NCBI GenBank assembly: GCA_900758845.1
Contig: CAAESW010000075.1
Coordinates: forward strand, 1 to 28,947
Reading direction: 5' to 3'
DNA from: an uncultured Collinsella sp.
Lineage (GTDB): Bacteria > Actinomycetota > Coriobacteriia > Coriobacteriales > Coriobacteriaceae
Length of the DNA: 28,947 nucleotides
Below the pieces are notes generated by a model that was given only the letters and a program-made list of their open reading frames with translations, was not told the origin of the DNA and searched no databases. How positions within the stretch are numbered: position 1 is the stretch's first letter; the number at the start of each line of letters is the position of its first letter. Both the position numbers and the translations under genes were made by a program. Positions 7,668 to 16,354 of the stretch are shown piece by piece.

Positions 7668-8729
7668 ATGTCCAAAGCACTCGACCCCAAAGACACCTGC
7701 GTCCTCGTTACCGGCGGCGCCGGCTTTATCGGCTCGCACACCGTCGTTCAGCTGCTCGAGGGTGGCTACCAGGTTGTCGTCGTCGATGACCTCTCCAACT
7801 CCAGCGCCGTTGCCATCGACCGCGTCAAGACCATCGTGGGCGACGAGGCCGCCAAGAACCTCACCTTCTACGAGGCCAACGTGCTCGACCGCGATGCGAT
7901 GAACAAGATCTTCGATACCCACCAGATCGACCGCGTCATCCACTTCGCCGGCTTTAAGGCCGTTGGCGAGTCGGTGAGCAAGCCCGTCGAGTACTACCAC
8001 AACAATATCGAGAACACCCTGGTGCTCATCGATGTCATGCGCAACCACGGTTGTAAGTCCATCATCTTCTCGAGCTCTTCGACCGTCTACGGCGATCCGG
8101 ACAATCCGCCCGTCACCGAAGAGGACCCCAAGAAGCCCGCGACCAACCCCTATGGTTGGACCAAGTGGATGATTGAGCAGATCCTCATGGACGTCCACAC
8201 CGCCGACCCCGAGTGGGACGTCGTGCTGCTCCGTTACTTCAATCCCATCGGTGCCCATCCGTCGGGCCTGATCGGCGAGGACCCCAAGGGCATCCCCAAC
8301 AACCTGGTGCCCTACGTCGCCCAGGTCGCCGTCGGTAAGCTCGAGGCCGTTCAGGTCTTTGGCAACGACTACCCCACCCCCGACGGCACCGGCGTGCGCG
8401 ACTACATCCACGTGTGCGACCTGGCATCTGGTCACGTTGCCGCCCTCAACTGGATGAACGGCAAGACCGGCGTCGAGATCTTTAACCTGGGCACCGGCAC
8501 CGGCACCTCGGTACTCGAGGTCGTCGCCGCCTTCTCCAAGGCCTGCGGCAAGGAGCTGCCCTACGTGATTCGCGAGCGCCGTGCCGGCGATATCGCCGCC
8601 AACTGGTGCGATGCCTCCAAGGCCGAACGCATGATGGGCTGGAAGGCCCAGTACGACATCGCGGACATGTGCCGCGACAGCTGGAATTGGCAGAGCCATA
8701 ACCCCAACGGCTTCGCCGACGCCGAGTAG
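7668..8729 (+). CDS. galE: UDP-glucose 4-epimerase
   Basis: GalE interconverts UDP-galactose and UDP-glucose with bound NAD and completes the Leloir pathway in the cytosol. The 353-residue protein has the Rossmann motif GGAGFIG at 16-22, the catalytic SSSST segment around 135-139, YGWTK (Tyr162, Lys166) and the GalE-type NPIGAHPSGLIGEDP stretch. The ATG at 7668 follows AGGAG with 5-base spacing; a longer frame beginning at 7605 is not supported. It is monocistronic, with a strong terminator before malQ. Its place beside malQ and the phosphorylase fits supply of UDP-sugars for envelope or galactoside metabolism. Confidence 0.95.
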   Translation: MSKALDPKDTCVLVTGGAGFIGSHTVVQLLEGGYQVVVVDDLSNSSAVAIDRVKTIVGDEAAKNLTFYEANVLDRDAMNKIFDTHQIDRVIHFAGFKAVGESVSKPVEYYHNNIENTLVLIDVMRNHGCKSIIFSSSSTVYGDPDNPPVTEEDPKKPATNPYGWTKWMIEQILMDVHTADPEWDVVLLRYFNPIGAHPSGLIGEDPKGIPNNLVPYVAQVAVGKLEAVQVFGNDYPTPDGTGVRDYIHVCDLASGHVAALNWMNGKTGVEIFNLGTGTGTSVLEVVAAFSKACGKELPYVIRERRAGDIAANWCDASKAERMMGWKAQYDIADMCRDSWNWQSHNPNGFADAE

Positions 8730-8751
8730 ATAAAACCTACATAGCGTTCTT

Positions 8752-8786
8752 GCCCCGGTCTCACGATGTGAGACCGGGGCTTTTTT
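8752..8786 (+). terminator. Intrinsic terminator after galE
   Basis: A perfect 13-bp stem GCCCCGGTCTCAC / GTGAGACCGGGGC with loop GAT is followed by TTTTTT. Confidence 0.95.
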
Positions 8787-8840
8787 CATGGCGCGTAACC
8801 ATTTACCGAAAATGGGCCAACTTTTTTATCTTGCCCGTAC

Positions 8841-8865
8841 ATGTTTAAACAACATGTTCTACAAT
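8841..8865 (+). promoter_or_regulatory. malQ promoter with TTGTTTAAAC-type operator
   Basis: TACAAT at 8860-8865 is a good -10 candidate. Just upstream, ATGTTTAAACAACAT holds the reverse complement of TTGTTTAAACAT (8841-8852), which matches motifs near 17780, 17855, 18752 and 18875. The same TCTACAAT string occurs before the PTS gene. I infer a shared regulator. Confidence 0.5.
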
Positions 8866-8950
8866 AGATGTATCGAATCAGAACACCGGGGGCGGACTGC
8901 TCTTCCATCGGCAGGCTGACCCCACAACAAGAAGGTTGGTGAGCGCATTC

Positions 8951-10456
8951 ATGGAGCGTGCAAGCGGTGTCCTCATGCCTGTCTCATCTCTGCCAGGACC
9001 ATACGGAATCGGCGGCTTTGGCTGGAATGCCTACGACTTTGTCGATTTTCTTGCCTCGTGCAAACAACATTACTGGCAGATTCTGCCCCTTACGACGACG
9101 AGCTATGGCGACTCGCCCTATCAGTCGTTCTCGGCCCGTGCGGGCAACCCCAATTTCATCGACTTTGCCGAGCTTATCGAGGCCGGCTATCTGGAGCAGT
9201 GCGATATCGACGGCGTGTACCTGGGCTCCGACCCCAGCAATGTCGACTATGGTGCCATCTTTGGTGGCCGTCGTCAGATTCTCGACCGCGCCGCCGAGCG
9301 CTTTGCCGCCGACAAGCCGGCCGACTTCGACGGCTTTGTCCAAACCAACGAAGACTGGCTCATCCCCTACTGCGAGTTCATGACCGTCAAGGAGGAGTGT
9401 GGTCTCAAGGCATTTTGGGAGTGGCCCGAGGAGCTCCGTACCCGCGGTGAGGCTTCTGCCAAGGTCTGCGCCGCCCATCCCGCGCGCATGCTCTACCACC
9501 AGATGACGCAGTACTTCTTCGATCGTCAGTGGAGTCGCCTCAAGGCCTATGCCAACGAGCGCGACATCCTCATCATCGGCGACCTGCCCATCTATGTCTC
9601 GCGCGACTCCGTCGAGATGTGGGCCACGCCCGAGCTCTTTAAGATCGACGCCGCCGGCAATCCCGTAAGTGTCGCCGGCACGCCGCCCGACCAGTTCTCG
9701 GCCACCGGCCAGTACTGGGGAAATCCCATCTACGACTGGGACGCCATGGAAGCCGACGGTTTCTCCTGGTGGGAGGGCCGCATCCGCGCCGCCCTCGACA
9801 TGTACGATATCATCCGCCTGGATCACTTCCGCGGCTTCGAGGCCTATTGGGAGGTGCCGTTCTCCTCACCCGATTCGTCCTACGGTTCGTGGACGCAGGG
9901 CCCCGGCCTCAAGTTCTTTAAGACGCTCGAGGAAAAGCTCGGCACACTGCCCATCATCGCCGAAGACCTGGGCTTCCTCACCCCCGGCGTCATCGACATG
10001 CGCGACAACTCGGGCTTCCCCGGCATGAAGATCTTGCAGTTCGCCTTTGAGGGCACCAACTCGTACTACCTGCCGCACAACTACATTGCCAACACCGTCG
10101 CCTATGTGGGCACACACGACAACGAGACGGCGCGCGGTTGGTTTGAGGGAACGGCCACCCCGCGTCAGCGCGAGCAGACGGCCCTGTACACCCACCAGCA
10201 GGCAGGCGAGCCCATGGCCGATGCACTCAACCGCACCATCGCCGCCAGCGTGAGCGATACCTGTATCTACACCATGCAAGACCTGCTCAACCTGGGCAAC
10301 GAGGCGCGCATCAACACCCCCGCCACCCTGGGCGGCAACTGGACCTGGCGTATGCTCGATGGCGCCATCACCCGCGAGCTCGAGCACAAACTCACCGACT
10401 GGACCGAAACCTACTTCCGCATCCCGTCGGAAGCCGAAATTGAGCTTCCCCAATAG
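8951..10456 (+). CDS. malQ: 4-alpha-glucanotransferase (amylomaltase)
   Basis: MalQ transfers alpha-1,4-glucan segments between maltodextrins and releases glucose, feeding longer chains to the phosphorylase. The 501-residue protein is a typical GH77 enzyme: SSLPGPYGIGGFG at the N-terminus, TTTSYGDSPYQSFSARAGNP, the nucleophile in RLDHFRG (Asp291), the acid/base in IIAEDLG (Glu338) and THDNE (Asp390). I prefer the ATG at 8951, preceded by GGTGAG with 7-base spacing, over in-frame TTG/GTG codons at 8936 and 8939 that sit directly on the AAGAAGG. It precedes the phosphorylase gene but has its own terminator, so coupling is through shared regulation. Confidence 0.95.
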   Translation: MERASGVLMPVSSLPGPYGIGGFGWNAYDFVDFLASCKQHYWQILPLTTTSYGDSPYQSFSARAGNPNFIDFAELIEAGYLEQCDIDGVYLGSDPSNVDYGAIFGGRRQILDRAAERFAADKPADFDGFVQTNEDWLIPYCEFMTVKEECGLKAFWEWPEELRTRGEASAKVCAAHPARMLYHQMTQYFFDRQWSRLKAYANERDILIIGDLPIYVSRDSVEMWATPELFKIDAAGNPVSVAGTPPDQFSATGQYWGNPIYDWDAMEADGFSWWEGRIRAALDMYDIIRLDHFRGFEAYWEVPFSSPDSSYGSWTQGPGLKFFKTLEEKLGTLPIIAEDLGFLTPGVIDMRDNSGFPGMKILQFAFEGTNSYYLPHNYIANTVAYVGTHDNETARGWFEGTATPRQREQTALYTHQQAGEPMADALNRTIAASVSDTCIYTMQDLLNLGNEARINTPATLGGNWTWRMLDGAITRELEHKLTDWTETYFRIPSEAEIELPQ

Positions 10457-10504
10457 GAGCCACCGCACCCGACCCCATTCCATCGTGCGGACGCGTCCGT
10501 TTTC

Positions 10505-10545
10505 CCCGCGCGAGGCCACTCCAATCCCTCGCGCGGGCTTCTTTT
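10505..10545 (+). terminator. Terminator after malQ
   Basis: An 11-bp perfect stem CCCGCGCGAGG / CCTCGCGCGGG (10505-10515 and 10527-10537) is followed by CTTCTTTT. Confidence 0.85.
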
Positions 10546-10584
10546 GAATTTCTGACATGTAATCAACCCATCACAGGAGGAAAC

Positions 10585-12852
10585 ATGCCCCGTATCAATC
10601 TTGCGGATCTTGCCGAGCAGTCCTTTGGCACCTCGCTCGAGCAGCTCGATGACCGTCGTATTTATAAGCTGCTGGCCAAGCTCGTGCAGGAGCGCTCTGC
10701 CGCCTGTCCTCTCAACAACGACAAGAAAAAGCTCTACTACATCTCTGCCGAGTTTTTGATCGGCAAGCTGCTCATCAACAATATGATCGACCTTGGCATC
10801 TATGACGAGGTTAAGGACCAGCTCACCGCCGCGGGCCACGACCTCAACAAGATCGAGGAGTTCGAGGTCGAACCGTCGCTCGGCAACGGCGGCCTGGGCC
10901 GTCTGGCCGCATGCTTCTTGGATTCCATCGCCACGCTGGGCCTTACCGGCGACGGCGTGGGCCTCAACTACCATTACGGCCTGTTCCGCCAGCGCTTTGT
11001 CGACAACCAGCAGAAGGCCGTCCCCGACGAGTGGCTTGGCGAGCAAGACATCCTGATCGACGACGACCGCTCCTACACCGTCGAGTTCGGTGATTTTGCC
11101 GTTACTTCCAAGCTCGTCAACATCGATGTGCCCGGTTATGGCCAGCCCACCAAGAACCGCCTGCGCCTGTTCGACCTGGCAAGTGTCGACGACGGCCTGG
11201 TCCCCGGCAGCTCCATCGACTTCGACAAGACCGAGATCGCCAAGAACCTCACCTTGTTCCTCTATCCGGATGATTCCGACGAGCAGGGCCGCCTGCTTCG
11301 CATCTACCAGGAATACTTCATGGTGAGCAACGCCGCCCAGCTCCTGATCGACGAGGCCATCGAGCGCGGCAGCAACTTGCACGACCTGGCCGACTACGCC
11401 GTAGTCCAGATCAATGACACGCACCCCACCATGGTCATCCCCGAGCTCATTCGCTTGCTCACCACCGAGCATGGCATCGAGTTTGACGAGGCCGTGACCA
11501 TCGTGCGCTCCATGGTCGCCTACACTAACCACACGATTCTTGCCGAGGCGCTCGAGAAGTGGCCGCTCACCAGCCTGCAGAAGGTCTCGCCCGCCATCGC
11601 CGACATTATCGTCAAGCTCGACGAGGTCGCCAAGGCCGAGCACGACGACCCGCGTGTCGCCATCATCGACGAGTACGACACCGTCCACATGGCCCACATG
11701 GACATCCACTTTGGCTTCTCCATCAACGGCGTCGCCGCACTCCACACCAAGATCCTGGAGGACACCGAGCTTCATCCGTTCTACGAGATCTACCCCGAGA
11801 AGTTCTCCAACAAGACCAACGGCATCACCTTCCGCCGCTGGATCCAGGGAGCCAACCCCGCGCTCGCCAACCTGCTCGACGATGTGATCGGCACCGATTG
11901 GCGCAGCACCGGCGACCTGAGCAAGCTCGCCAAATTCGCTAACGACAAGGACGTTCTTGAGCGCCTGGCCGCCACCAAGGCCGAGGCCAAGACCATCATG
12001 CGCGAGTTTATGGCGCTCGAGCAGGGCGTGACGATCCCCTCCAACGCTATCATCGACGTCCAGGTCAAGCGTATCCACGAGTACAAGCGCCAGCAGATGC
12101 TCGCGCTCTACATCATCTGGAAGTACCTCGACATCAAGAACGGTAACAAGCCTAAGCACCCCGTCACCATCATCTTTGGCGGCAAGGCAGCGCCTGCCTA
12201 CACCATCGCTCAGGACATCATCCATCTGATCCTGACGTTGTCGCAGTGGATCGCCAACGACCCCGACGTGGCTCCCTACCTGCAGGTCGTCATGATCGAG
12301 AACTATAACGTCACTGCTGCCGAGCGCGTGATTCCCGCTGCCGACATCTCCGAGCAGATTAGCCTGGCCTCCAAGGAGGCGAGCGGCACTTCCAACATGA
12401 AGTTCATGCTCAACGGCGCCCTGACCCTGTGCACGCTCGACGGTGCCAACGTGGAGATTGCTGAGCTCGTCGGCGACGAGAACATCTATACCTTTGGCGC
12501 CTCGTCCAAACAGGTCGAGCAGCTCTACGCCGACGGCACCTACAACGCCGGCGCGCTCTACCGCAAGCCCGGCATCAAGCTGCTGGTGGACTTCATCACC
12601 AACCCCGCCTTTATGGCAACCGGCAACGCGGAGCGTCTGCAGCGTCTGCACGATGACATCAAGGGCAAGGACTGGTTTATGGCCCTGCTCGACATTGAGG
12701 AATACATCCAGACCAAGGAGCGCGTGCTGGCCGACTACGAGGACCAGGATGCCTGGATGCGCAAGGCGCTGATCAACATCGCCAACGCCGGCACCTTCTC
12801 GTCCGACCGTACGGTCTCCCAGTACAACGACGAGATTTGGCACCTGGACTAA
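10585..12852 (+). CDS. glgP: Alpha-glucan (glycogen/maltodextrin) phosphorylase
   Basis: This cytosolic GT35 enzyme cleaves alpha-1,4-glucans with phosphate to give glucose-1-phosphate. The 755-residue length matches bacterial GlgP/MalP. Seen are YYISAEFLIGKLL, EPSLGNGGLGRLAACFLDS, the KRIHEYKRQ motif, and the pyridoxal-phosphate site EASGTSNMKF with Lys606, followed by GALTLCTLDGANVEI. A strong AGGAGG ribosome binding site sits before the ATG. It follows malQ directly and forms the classic maltodextrin/glycogen degradation pair; without glgC/glgA nearby, whether it mainly serves imported maltodextrin or stored glycogen is open, and the name malP would be equally fair. Confidence 0.95.
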   Translation: MPRINLADLAEQSFGTSLEQLDDRRIYKLLAKLVQERSAACPLNNDKKKLYYISAEFLIGKLLINNMIDLGIYDEVKDQLTAAGHDLNKIEEFEVEPSLGNGGLGRLAACFLDSIATLGLTGDGVGLNYHYGLFRQRFVDNQQKAVPDEWLGEQDILIDDDRSYTVEFGDFAVTSKLVNIDVPGYGQPTKNRLRLFDLASVDDGLVPGSSIDFDKTEIAKNLTLFLYPDDSDEQGRLLRIYQEYFMVSNAAQLLIDEAIERGSNLHDLADYAVVQINDTHPTMVIPELIRLLTTEHGIEFDEAVTIVRSMVAYTNHTILAEALEKWPLTSLQKVSPAIADIIVKLDEVAKAEHDDPRVAIIDEYDTVHMAHMDIHFGFSINGVAALHTKILEDTELHPFYEIYPEKFSNKTNGITFRRWIQGANPALANLLDDVIGTDWRSTGDLSKLAKFANDKDVLERLAATKAEAKTIMREFMALEQGVTIPSNAIIDVQVKRIHEYKRQQMLALYIIWKYLDIKNGNKPKHPVTIIFGGKAAPAYTIAQDIIHLILTLSQWIANDPDVAPYLQVVMIENYNVTAAERVIPAADISEQISLASKEASGTSNMKFMLNGALTLCTLDGANVEIAELVGDENIYTFGASSKQVEQLYADGTYNAGALYRKPGIKLLVDFITNPAFMATGNAERLQRLHDDIKGKDWFMALLDIEEYIQTKERVLADYEDQDAWMRKALINIANAGTFSSDRTVSQYNDEIWHLD

Positions 12853-12880
12853 TTTCGTTTCCCTTACCCATCCTCTTGAA

Positions 12881-12913
12881 AGCGGAGTCGCGGCAACGCG
12901 GCTCCGTTTTTTT
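12881..12913 (+). terminator. Terminator after glgP
   Basis: The stem CGGAGTCGC / GCGGCTCCG, with one wobble pair, is followed by seven T residues. Confidence 0.9.
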
Positions 12914-12949
12914 GCCCGCGTGTTGCCTGTGGCCCGCCTCGACCAAATC

Positions 12950-13166
12950 GTCTCAATCTGTAACACCCACTCGGCTAAAACGGTCCTATCTGTTACAGAT
13001 CAAGACAAACCGATCCTTTCCCTAGGGTTTATCTCAATCTGTAACATCTAACGTCCGAAATCCGCCCTTACTGTTACAGATCGAGACGGAAGGACAGGCG
13101 GCTCAACTCAATCTCGTTCTGTAACATCTAAAGCCAATTCGATCCTCTACTTGTTACAAATCGAGA
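12950..13166. repeat. Array of three stem-loop units with 80-bp period
   Basis: Three 55-57-bp units (12950-13006, 13032-13086, 13112-13166) each consist of TCTCAATCTGTAACA or a one- or two-base variant, a 24-26-base variable centre, and the reverse-complement arm TGTTACAGATCGAGA. Unit starts are 80-81 bp apart. The centres share only short blocks such as CTAA and CGATCCT-like strings. No reading frame crosses them. The array lies in the gap between the glgP terminator and the convergent ABC operon terminator. The function is unknown: regulator-binding sites, RNA hairpins or a small repeat family. Confidence 0.75.
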
Positions 13167-13201
13167 CAAACGACCGACCAGACAACCCCGTCATAAAGAA
13201 A

Positions 13202-13238
13202 GGCTCCCCTCTCGCCCAGTGGACGGGAGGGGAGTCTT
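13202..13238 (-). terminator. Terminator of the sugar ABC operon
   Basis: CTCCCCTC and GAGGGGAG form a stem. On the minus strand it is followed by a T-rich CTTTCTTT, downstream of the ATPase gene that ends at 13307. Confidence 0.75.
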
Positions 13239-13306
13239 ATATGTGACCGCGGCAAAAGGATGGCAATACCGCAGTCGCCCAAAGGGAGGGCCTGGATGCA
13301 CCGGGC

Positions 13307-14506
13307 CTAGATAAGGTTCTTGCCAGACACCTTATCGAAGAGATGGGTCGCGTTCTTCTCGAACTTGAACCAGATGGAGTCGCCCGCCTTGAGCGCACCC
13401 TTGGCCTCAAGGTCGACAACGGGAATGATCAGGACGAACTGGCCATCGGGAGCGGTCACGTGGACATGCTCGGTCGAACCCATGAGCTCGGTCACCTCGA
13501 CGATACCCTGGAGCGCACCCTCCTCGCCCTTGTCGGCAAGCAGAATCTGCTCGGGGCGCACGCCGGCCGTAATCTCCTTCACGTCGCCGCCGTCCCAGTT
13601 GAGAGCAAGCTGAGAGCAGGTCTCGGGGGCGAGCGCCACGTTCATATCCTCGGTCTTGACGGTGAAGCCGTTGCCCGAGCGCACCAGCTGGGCATCGAAG
13701 AAGTTCATCTGCGGCACGCCGATAAAGCCGGCAACGAAGATGTTCGCGGGATGGTTGAAGACCTCCTGCGGGGTGGCGATCTGCTGGACGACGCCGTCCT
13801 TCATGACCACAATGCGATCGCCGAGGGTCATGGCCTCGGTCTGGTCGTGGGTGACGTAGATGAACGTGCCCTTGATCTCATGGCGCAGCTTGATGAGCTC
13901 GGCACGCATCTGGTTACGCAGCTTGGCGTCCAGGTTGGACAGCGGCTCGTCCATCAGGAAGACCTTAGGATCACGCACGATGGCGCGGCCGATAGCGACA
14001 CGCTGACGCTGGCCGCCCGAAAGCGCCTTGGGCTTACGGTCGAGGTACTCGGTGATACCCAGGATCTCGGCAGCGGAGCGAACCTTGCGGTCGATCTCGT
14101 CCTTGGGGACCTTCTTGAGCTCAAGCGTAAACGCCATGTTCTCGTACACCGTCATGTTGGGGTACAGAGCGTAGCTCTGGAACACCATGGCGATGTCGCG
14201 GTCCTTGGGAGCGACGTCGTTGACGCGCTTGCCGTCGATGAACACGTCACCCGAGGTGATGTCCTCCAGGCCAGCAACCATGCGCATCGTCGTGGACTTA
14301 CCGCAGCCAGACGGGCCAACGAGGACGACGAACTCCTGGTCGTGAACGGTGAGGTTAAAGTCCTCAACAGCGAGCACGCCATCCTCGGTAACCTTGAGGT
14401 TGTGCTTCTTCTCCTCGGTCTTCTTCTTTTTGCCAAAGAAGCCCTTCTTTTTGGACTCGGTGTTGGGATACACCTTCTGAACATGTTTGAGAACGATCTC
14501 GGCCAT
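13307..14506 (-). CDS. msmX: Sugar ABC transporter ATPase (MsmX/UgpC/MalK type)
   Basis: This is the membrane-associated ATPase that energises the carbohydrate importer encoded upstream. The 399-residue protein has Walker A GPSGCGKST (64-72), the signature LSGGQRQR (162-169), Walker B VFLMDEPLSNLD (Asp186-Glu187), the H-loop THDQTEA (His220), and a C-terminal TOBE/OB regulatory region (about 245-399). Start: ATG at 14506, preceded by AAAGGT; 49 more upstream codons are open but lack a start signal. A lysine-rich insertion of about 24 residues (17-40) interrupts the normally short link between the first strand and AVEDFNL, which is unusual for this family. It is the last gene of the operon, 67 bp after the second permease. 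Confidence 0.93.
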   Translation of the reverse strand: MAEIVLKHVQKVYPNTESKKKGFFGKKKKTEEKKHNLKVTEDGVLAVEDFNLTVHDQEFVVLVGPSGCGKSTTMRMVAGLEDITSGDVFIDGKRVNDVAPKDRDIAMVFQSYALYPNMTVYENMAFTLELKKVPKDEIDRKVRSAAEILGITEYLDRKPKALSGGQRQRVAIGRAIVRDPKVFLMDEPLSNLDAKLRNQMRAELIKLRHEIKGTFIYVTHDQTEAMTLGDRIVVMKDGVVQQIATPQEVFNHPANIFVAGFIGVPQMNFFDAQLVRSGNGFTVKTEDMNVALAPETCSQLALNWDGGDVKEITAGVRPEQILLADKGEEGALQGIVEVTELMGSTEHVHVTAPDGQFVLIIPVVDLEAKGALKAGDSIWFKFEKNATHLFDKVSGKNLI

Positions 14507-14573
14507 GTCTTTACCTTTCGATATGCGGCACCATGTTGAGGGCGCCGCAGAAACTTGCAAAACAGTTACGGCA

Positions 14574-15413
14574 TCAGCCCTTGACGGCACCTGCCACCAC
14601 GCCGTCGATGATGTACTTCTGGCAAAGGATATACATGACGACGATGGGGACAACGACCATCATGATGCAAGCCATCATGGGGCCGAGCTCGACGTGGCCG
14701 TAGCCGCCGCGGAAGTACTGGATCAAGATAGGAATGGTCTTGTACTTGGTGGAGTCGAGCGTAAGGTAGGGCAGCAGGTAGTCGTTCCAGACCCACATGG
14801 TCTCGAGGATACCGACCGAAAGATAGGTGGGCTTCATGATGGGAAGGACGATCTTGAAGAACACCTGGACCGGGTTGCAGCCATCAATCATGGCCGCCTC
14901 TTCGATCTCGAGCGGGATGTTCTTTACAAAGCCGGCGAACATAAAGACCGCCAGGCCCGCGCCAAAGCCGAGGTAGATAAAGCAGATGTTGAACGGCGTG
15001 TTAAAGCCGATGCGGTCCGCCAAATTGGACAGCGTGAACATGAGCATCTGGAAGGGCACGACCATCGAGAAGACGAACAGGTAATAGAAGAAGTTCGAGA
15101 TCTTGCTGTTGACGCGCACTACGTACCAAGCACACATGGAGCAGCACACCAGAATCAGCACGACCGACGTGACCGTGATGATGAGCGAGTACATAAATGC
15201 CGAGGCAAAGCCCTGCTCGTTAAGGGCATGCATGTAGTTTGCGAGGCCGTTGAACGTCTCGGGCGTGAGCAGATCGAATGCCGTGGTGGTGCTGATTGCA
15301 GTTGCCTTTTTAAAGGAATTGAGCGCGATCATGAACACGGGGTAGATCCACGCGAGCGACAGGATCGTAAAGAAAATCGAGAGCGCGCGATTGATAACCT
15401 TATCGCGTTTCAT
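14574..15413 (-). CDS. Sugar ABC transporter permease (MalG-like)
   Basis: This 279-residue inner-membrane permease has six predicted transmembrane segments, the first at about 12-35. The coupling-helix (EAA) motif EEAAMIDGCNPVQVFFKIVLPIMKP contacts the ATPase. Its ATG overlaps the stop codon of the upstream permease by one base (TAATG), a strong sign of translational coupling, and GGAGG lies upstream within the other gene. It pairs with that permease to form the translocation channel. Confidence 0.93.
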   Translation of the reverse strand: MKRDKVINRALSIFFTILSLAWIYPVFMIALNSFKKATAISTTTAFDLLTPETFNGLANYMHALNEQGFASAFMYSLIITVTSVVLILVCCSMCAWYVVRVNSKISNFFYYLFVFSMVVPFQMLMFTLSNLADRIGFNTPFNICFIYLGFGAGLAVFMFAGFVKNIPLEIEEAAMIDGCNPVQVFFKIVLPIMKPTYLSVGILETMWVWNDYLLPYLTLDSTKYKTIPILIQYFRGGYGHVELGPMMACIMMVVVPIVVMYILCQKYIIDGVVAGAVKG

Positions 15414-16267
15414 TACTGCTGCACCTCCTTGGACCTCGTGGCCTTAAGCTGAATCATGGAGATGGCTACGACCAGGATGCAGAAGATAACCGCCTTGGCC
15501 TGACCGATACCCTGCCATGCGATACCGGCACGCGAATAGAACGTGTTGTAGATGTTCAGGGCGAGCATCTCGGTGGAGTGCGCGGGGGCGCCGCCGGTAA
15601 GGGCGAGGTTCTGGTCGAACAGCTTAAAGCCGTTGGTGATGGACAGGAACAGGCAGATGGTGATGGTCGGCATCAGGTTAGGGATCTTAACCTTCCAAAA
15701 CGTCTGCCATGCCGTGGCACCGTCGACCTTGGCGGCCTCGATGTAGTCGGACGGAATGGACTGCAGACCAGCGATGTAGATAATCATCATGTAGCCGACC
15801 TGCTGCCACAGGGTCAGGATGATAAGGCCCCAGAAGCCAGCAGCAGAGTTAAGGGCGATGAGCTGGGCGCCCACGTTGGAGAGCAGGCAGTTGATCAGAA
15901 TCTGCCAAATGTAGCCCAGCACGATGCCGCCGATCAGGTTCGGCATAAAGAAGATCGTACGGAAGATGTTGGTGCCTTTGAGCGCCTTGCGGGTGAGCGC
16001 CTGCGCAATGGCCAGGGCGATCACGTTGATGAGCACCGTCGACAGGAAGGCAAACGCCACGGTAAAGAAGAACGACGTGGAGAACTGCGGATCGGACAGC
16101 GCGCGCACGTAGTTCTCGATACCGACAAAGTGCGTGTTACTAATGATAATAAACTGGCAGAACGAGAGATAGAAGCCCTGGATAAAAGGGATCACGAACC
16201 CGATCATAAACGCCAGACACGTGGGCAGCATAAAGAGCGGCCACCAGCGCTTGAGTGCTTTGCCCAT
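15413..16267 (-). CDS. Sugar ABC transporter permease (MalF/UgpA-like)
   Basis: This 284-residue integral-membrane protein has about six transmembrane helices and the coupling motif YIEAAKVDGATAWQTFWKVKIPNLMPT at about 180-205. The start is supported by AAAGGA upstream. It lies between the binding-protein gene and the second permease in a standard four-gene CUT1-type importer operon. The substrate is probably an alpha-glucoside or oligosaccharide, inferred from neighbouring malQ, glgP and the TreR-like regulator. Confidence 0.93.
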   Translation of the reverse strand: MGKALKRWWPLFMLPTCLAFMIGFVIPFIQGFYLSFCQFIIISNTHFVGIENYVRALSDPQFSTSFFFTVAFAFLSTVLINVIALAIAQALTRKALKGTNIFRTIFFMPNLIGGIVLGYIWQILINCLLSNVGAQLIALNSAAGFWGLIILTLWQQVGYMMIIYIAGLQSIPSDYIEAAKVDGATAWQTFWKVKIPNLMPTITICLFLSITNGFKLFDQNLALTGGAPAHSTEMLALNIYNTFYSRAGIAWQGIGQAKAVIFCILVVAISMIQLKATRSKEVQQ

Positions 16268-16289
16268 AAAAGGGTCCTTTCAATATGCA

Positions 16290-16321
16290 GGGGGCGGGCA
16301 AACCAACGTCTGCCCGCCCCC
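16290..16321 (-). promoter_or_regulatory. Intercistronic GC-rich hairpin between binding protein and permease
   Basis: A perfect 11-bp stem (TGCCCGCCCCC / GGGGGCGGGCA) with a 10-base loop lies 33 bases after the binding-protein stop. There is no U-tract. Such hairpins usually stabilise the upstream mRNA or reduce read-through, giving excess binding protein. Confidence 0.75.
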
Positions 16322-16354
16322 TGTCGCTAATCAGATAGCTTGGGCAGCAACTGC

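Noticed and set aside
10411..12966. 851-codon minus-strand open frame opposite glgP
   Set aside because: It is the antisense shadow of a high-GC3 gene; glgP has all family motifs and a strong ribosome binding site, while the antisense product has no recognisable domain.
12950..13166. CRISPR array
   Set aside because: Only three units; each unit is itself an inverted repeat with a variable centre, arms vary between units, and no cas gene is present.
13343..14539. 398-codon plus-strand frame opposite the ABC ATPase
   Set aside because: Antisense shadow; the ATPase motifs on the minus strand are complete.
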